DNA from: Vicinamibacteria bacterium
Lineage (GTDB): Bacteria > Acidobacteriota > Vicinamibacteria > Vicinamibacterales > 2-12-FULL-66-21
Assembly (NCBI GenBank): GCA_025937075.1
Contig: JAICSD010000223.1
Span: 1-7,520 of the forward strand
DNA: 7,520 bases
Direction: 5' to 3'
This document shows, piece after piece, positions 5,280 through 7,520 of this stretch; the stretch's first letter is position 1; each line of letters opens with the position of its first letter. The notes beneath the pieces are model-generated. The model worked only from the letters and a program-made list of their open reading frames with translations, searched no databases and had not been told where the DNA came from. The translations under genes and the position numbers were made by a program.

Positions 5280-6388
5280 TCGGACGAAAGGCGCTCGCCG
5301 TCTATCGGAAGGAGCTGCGGCAGATCGCGCGCGACCGCCGCACGCTGCTGATCCTCGTCTTCGTACCCGCGTTCTTCCTGCTGCTCTACGGCTACGCCCT
5401 CAACTGGGACATCCGGCACATCGCGCTCGCCGTCGAGGACCGCGACGGTACCGGCGACAGCCGGGCGCTCGTGGCCGCGTTCGTCAATTCCGGCTATTTC
5501 GATCGGGTCGCGGACGTTCACAGCCCCGACGATATCGATCGCCTGCTCAACCTGAACACCGCCCGGGCGGCGCTCGTGATTCCCGAGAACTTCGGACGCG
5601 ATCTGGTCAACGGTCTCCGCCCGCAGGTGCAGGTCATCATCAACGGCGACAACGCGAACACCGCGACGACGGTCATGGGCTACGCGGCGAGCATCGTCCA
5701 AAGCGCCGGCGCCGCGATGTTCGACGGGGAAGTGCGGGAACCTCCGGTTTCGATCGAGCCGCGCATCTGGTACAACCCGGAACTCCGCAGCACGCTGTTC
5801 CTGGTTCCGGGGCTCATCGCGTACATCCTCATGATCACGGCGGTCATCTCGACAGCCATCTCCATCGTGCGCGAGAAAGAGAGCGGGACCATCGAGCAGG
5901 TGCGGATGGCGCCTATCGACACGTTCTCGTTCGTGGTCGGCAAGAGCATCCCGTATTTCCTCATCTCGCTCACGTCGGCGGCGCTCATCGTGTTTGCGGC
6001 AATGCTGCTCTTCGGGCTGCCGATGCGCGGCAACTGGATCTCGCTGCTGCTCGCCGTCTCGCTGTTCATCGCGGGAGCGCTGGGGCAGGGACTGCTGATT
6101 TCGACGGCAGCGGAGACCCAGCAGGTGGCGTTTCAGGCGGCGATGCTGTCCTCGTTCCTTCCGACGCTGATGCTCTCGGGATTCATCTTTCCGATCTCCA
6201 GCATGCCGACGGCGCTCCAGCTCGTGACCTACGTCGTGCCGGCGCGGTACTTCCTGGTTGCGCTGCGCGGCATCGTGCTGAAAGGCGTGCCGGTTGCCGT
6301 TCTGACGCCGCAGCTGGCCGCCCTGACGGTGTACGCGCTGGCGATGCTGGCACTGGCGTCCGTCCGGCTGGCCAGGGAGCGCGGCTGA
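5276..6388 (+). CDS. ABC-2 type transporter permease 1 (YbhS/YbhR family)
   Basis: A 370-residue inner-membrane permease of the ABC2_membrane_3 type, the usual length for YbhS/YbhR. A short basic N-terminus (YRKELRQIARDRR) leads to one membrane helix at about 23-42 (LLILVFVPAFFLLLYGYAL). A large outside loop of about 130 residues follows, which includes the family-typical NGDNANTATTVMGYA. Then come five or so membrane helices from about 172 to 365. The cytoplasmic loop REKESGTIEQVRMAPI (near 199) and the late motif SGFIFPISSMP, followed by YVVPARYFLVALRGIVLKG, are hallmarks of ABC-2 exporters. The start is GTG within GTGA, with GGGAG upstream. It shares its layout and motifs with permease 2, with which it should form the membrane heterodimer. 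Confidence 0.94.
   Translation: MIGRKALAVYRKELRQIARDRRTLLILVFVPAFFLLLYGYALNWDIRHIALAVEDRDGTGDSRALVAAFVNSGYFDRVADVHSPDDIDRLLNLNTARAALVIPENFGRDLVNGLRPQVQVIINGDNANTATTVMGYAASIVQSAGAAMFDGEVREPPVSIEPRIWYNPELRSTLFLVPGLIAYILMITAVISTAISIVREKESGTIEQVRMAPIDTFSFVVGKSIPYFLISLTSAALIVFAAMLLFGLPMRGNWISLLLAVSLFIAGALGQGLLISTAAETQQVAFQAAMLSSFLPTLMLSGFIFPISSMPTALQLVTYVVPARYFLVALRGIVLKGVPVAVLTPQLAALTVYALAMLALASVRLARERG
6374..6379 (+). promoter_or_regulatory. Ribosome binding site deciding the permease 2 start
   Basis: AGGGAG ends 8 bases before ATG 6388. The permease 2 frame is open back to 5158, which would give a 783-residue protein, but the upstream 410 codons are an out-of-frame Arg/Pro-rich reading of permease 1. 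This site and the TGATG overlap identify 6388 as the start. Confidence 0.6.
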
Positions 6389-7509
6389 TGCGGCGGCTGC
6401 GACGCCTCGTCTGGAAGGAATTCCTGGAGCTGCGACAGGACCCGCGGCTGTTCGTGCTGGTGATCATCGCGCCCATCATTCAGCTGACGATGCTGGGGTA
6501 TGCGGCAACGACTGACGTTCGCGACGTGCCGGTGGTCGTCGCCGACGGCGATCGCAGCCCTGCAAGCCGCGAGCTGATTGCGCGCTTCGATGCCTCGAGG
6601 AACTTCACGGTCGTGGATACGGTGACGTCGCTCACCGACGTCGACGCGTACCTGCAGCGGGGCACGGCCTGGGTGGCGCTGGCGATCCCGACGGGCTACG
6701 GAGCGGCGATTCACTCGGCAACGCCCGTGTCGCTTCAGGTTGTCGCGGACGGCACCGACTCGAACTCCACGACGGTCGCGCTGGGCTACGCCACGTCGCT
6801 CGTGAACGACTACGCGCAGGAGCTGGTGTCCCGCCGCGCTGCGGCAACTGGAGCGCGCGTGCCGGGGATCGATCTGCGGCTTCGCATCTGGTTCAACCCG
6901 CAGCTCGAGAGCCGGTACTTCATGATCCCGGGGGTGCTGGCGCTGTTGCTGCTGCTCGTGACCGCGAATCTCGCCGCCATGGGAATCGTGCGCGAGAAGG
7001 AACTCGGCACGCTCGAGCAGTTGAACGTGACGCCGCTTCGCCGCTGGGAGCTCATCGTCGGCAAGCTGCTGCCGTACGGGGTGATTGCGCTCATCGACGT
7101 GCTCCTCGTCACCGCGGTCGCCGTGTTCTGGTTCGAAGTGCCGCTTCGGGGCAGCTTCTGGCTGCTCTTTGCGCTCAGCCTCGTCTACGTGCTCTGCACG
7201 CTCGGCCTCGGGCTGTTCATCTCGACGATTTCGGATACGCAGCAGCAGGCCATGATGACGGCGACGTTCTTCTTTCTCACGCCGATGATCTATCTGTCGG
7301 GGTTCATCTTCCCGATCGAGAACATGCCCCCCGTCATCCAGTACGCGACGTACCTCATTCCTCTTCGGTACTTTCTCGTCATCGTCCGCGGGATTTTTCT
7401 AAAGGGCCTTGGCCTGAGCTGGCTGTGGCCGCAGGCCGCCGCGATGACGGCGTGGGGAGTGATCGTCCTTGCGCTCGCGGTGGCGCGGAGCCGCAAGCGG
7501 ACGGCGTGA
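6388..7509 (+). CDS. ABC-2 type transporter permease 2 (YbhR/YbhS family)
   Basis: A 373-residue inner-membrane permease with the same plan as permease 1. The basic N-terminus RRLRRLVWKEFLELRQDPR leads to one membrane helix at about 20-38, then a periplasmic loop with VADGTDSNSTTVALGYA, then a cluster of about five helices from near residue 180. The cytoplasmic ABC-2 loop REKELGTLEQLNVTPLRRWE begins at 202 and runs into LIVGKLLPYG. The late motif SGFIFPIENMPP is followed by YLIPLRYFLVIVRGIFLKG. It ends in a basic tail, RSRKRTA. Its ATG shares one base with the permease 1 stop. It is the last gene in the window; only 11 bases follow, with no terminator visible, so further operon genes cannot be excluded. 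It should form the transmembrane heterodimer with permease 1, powered by the two ATPases. Confidence 0.94.
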   Translation: MRRLRRLVWKEFLELRQDPRLFVLVIIAPIIQLTMLGYAATTDVRDVPVVVADGDRSPASRELIARFDASRNFTVVDTVTSLTDVDAYLQRGTAWVALAIPTGYGAAIHSATPVSLQVVADGTDSNSTTVALGYATSLVNDYAQELVSRRAAATGARVPGIDLRLRIWFNPQLESRYFMIPGVLALLLLLVTANLAAMGIVREKELGTLEQLNVTPLRRWELIVGKLLPYGVIALIDVLLVTAVAVFWFEVPLRGSFWLLFALSLVYVLCTLGLGLFISTISDTQQQAMMTATFFFLTPMIYLSGFIFPIENMPPVIQYATYLIPLRYFLVIVRGIFLKGLGLSWLWPQAAAMTAWGVIVLALAVARSRKRTA

Positions 7510-7520
7510 GGCGGGAGGCG

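Noticed and set aside
5158..7509. 783-codon open frame that could be a fusion protein ending in permease 2
   Set aside because: The first 410 codons are an Arg/Pro/Gly-rich out-of-frame reading of permease 1, which has clear membrane helices in its own frame. Permease 2 starts at 6388 with a good ribosome site.
7510..7520. Terminator after the last gene
   Set aside because: Only 11 bases follow the stop codon and they form no hairpin or T tract; the operon may continue.

Overview
The window is GC-rich and densely coded, and almost all of it reads as one plus-strand efflux operon. The encoded parts (lipoprotein-type periplasmic adaptor, TolC-family outer-membrane channel with signal peptide) imply a Gram-negative, two-membrane bacterium. 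The high GC, the upstream gene ending like a LytTR response regulator, and the GC-rich heptad-like intergenic repeats would fit an Acidobacteriota-type soil bacterium. That placement is a guess; nothing here fixes the taxon.

Layout: (i) 1-71, last 22 codons of a gene whose C-terminus resembles a LytTR DNA-binding domain. (ii) 72-433, intergenic region holding a GC hairpin, 21-bp and 7-bp period repeats, a 46-bp direct repeat present twice with one mismatch, and finally a TTGACA -35 box with an AT-rich near-perfect 22-bp palindrome just ahead of the first operon gene. (iii) 434-7509, six genes in order: TetR-family regulator, HlyD/YbhG-like adaptor, ABC ATPase 1, TolC-like channel, ABC ATPase 2, ABC-2 permease 1, ABC-2 permease 2. 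Counting the regulator this is seven genes. All junctions but one overlap by 1 or 4 bases (ATGA, GTGA, TGATG); the exception is a 7-base gap before the TolC-like gene. All eight stop codons in the window, including that of the upstream partial gene, are TGA.

How it works together: the two ATPases should pair as unlike halves and drive the two ABC-2 permeases in the inner membrane. The adaptor, with a lipoyl/hairpin architecture and a TolC-docking tip motif, should link them to the TolC-like channel, giving a complete trans-envelope exporter from a single transcript. The layout corresponds to the E. coli ybhGFSR (CecR-regulated) type of system, but with the two ATPase halves as separate genes and the channel gene placed between them. 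The TetR regulator probably represses its own promoter, and so the whole operon, through the palindrome. The substrate cannot be read from the sequence; drugs or other hydrophobic toxicants are the family expectation.

The most interesting point is that the two ATPases carry complementary defects: ATPase 1 lacks the H-loop histidine and ATPase 2 has an altered signature motif. In a heterodimer both defects fall in the same ATP site, leaving one canonical and one degenerate site. I see no phage, transposon, CRISPR, tRNA or rRNA, and no evidence of a wholly new system.
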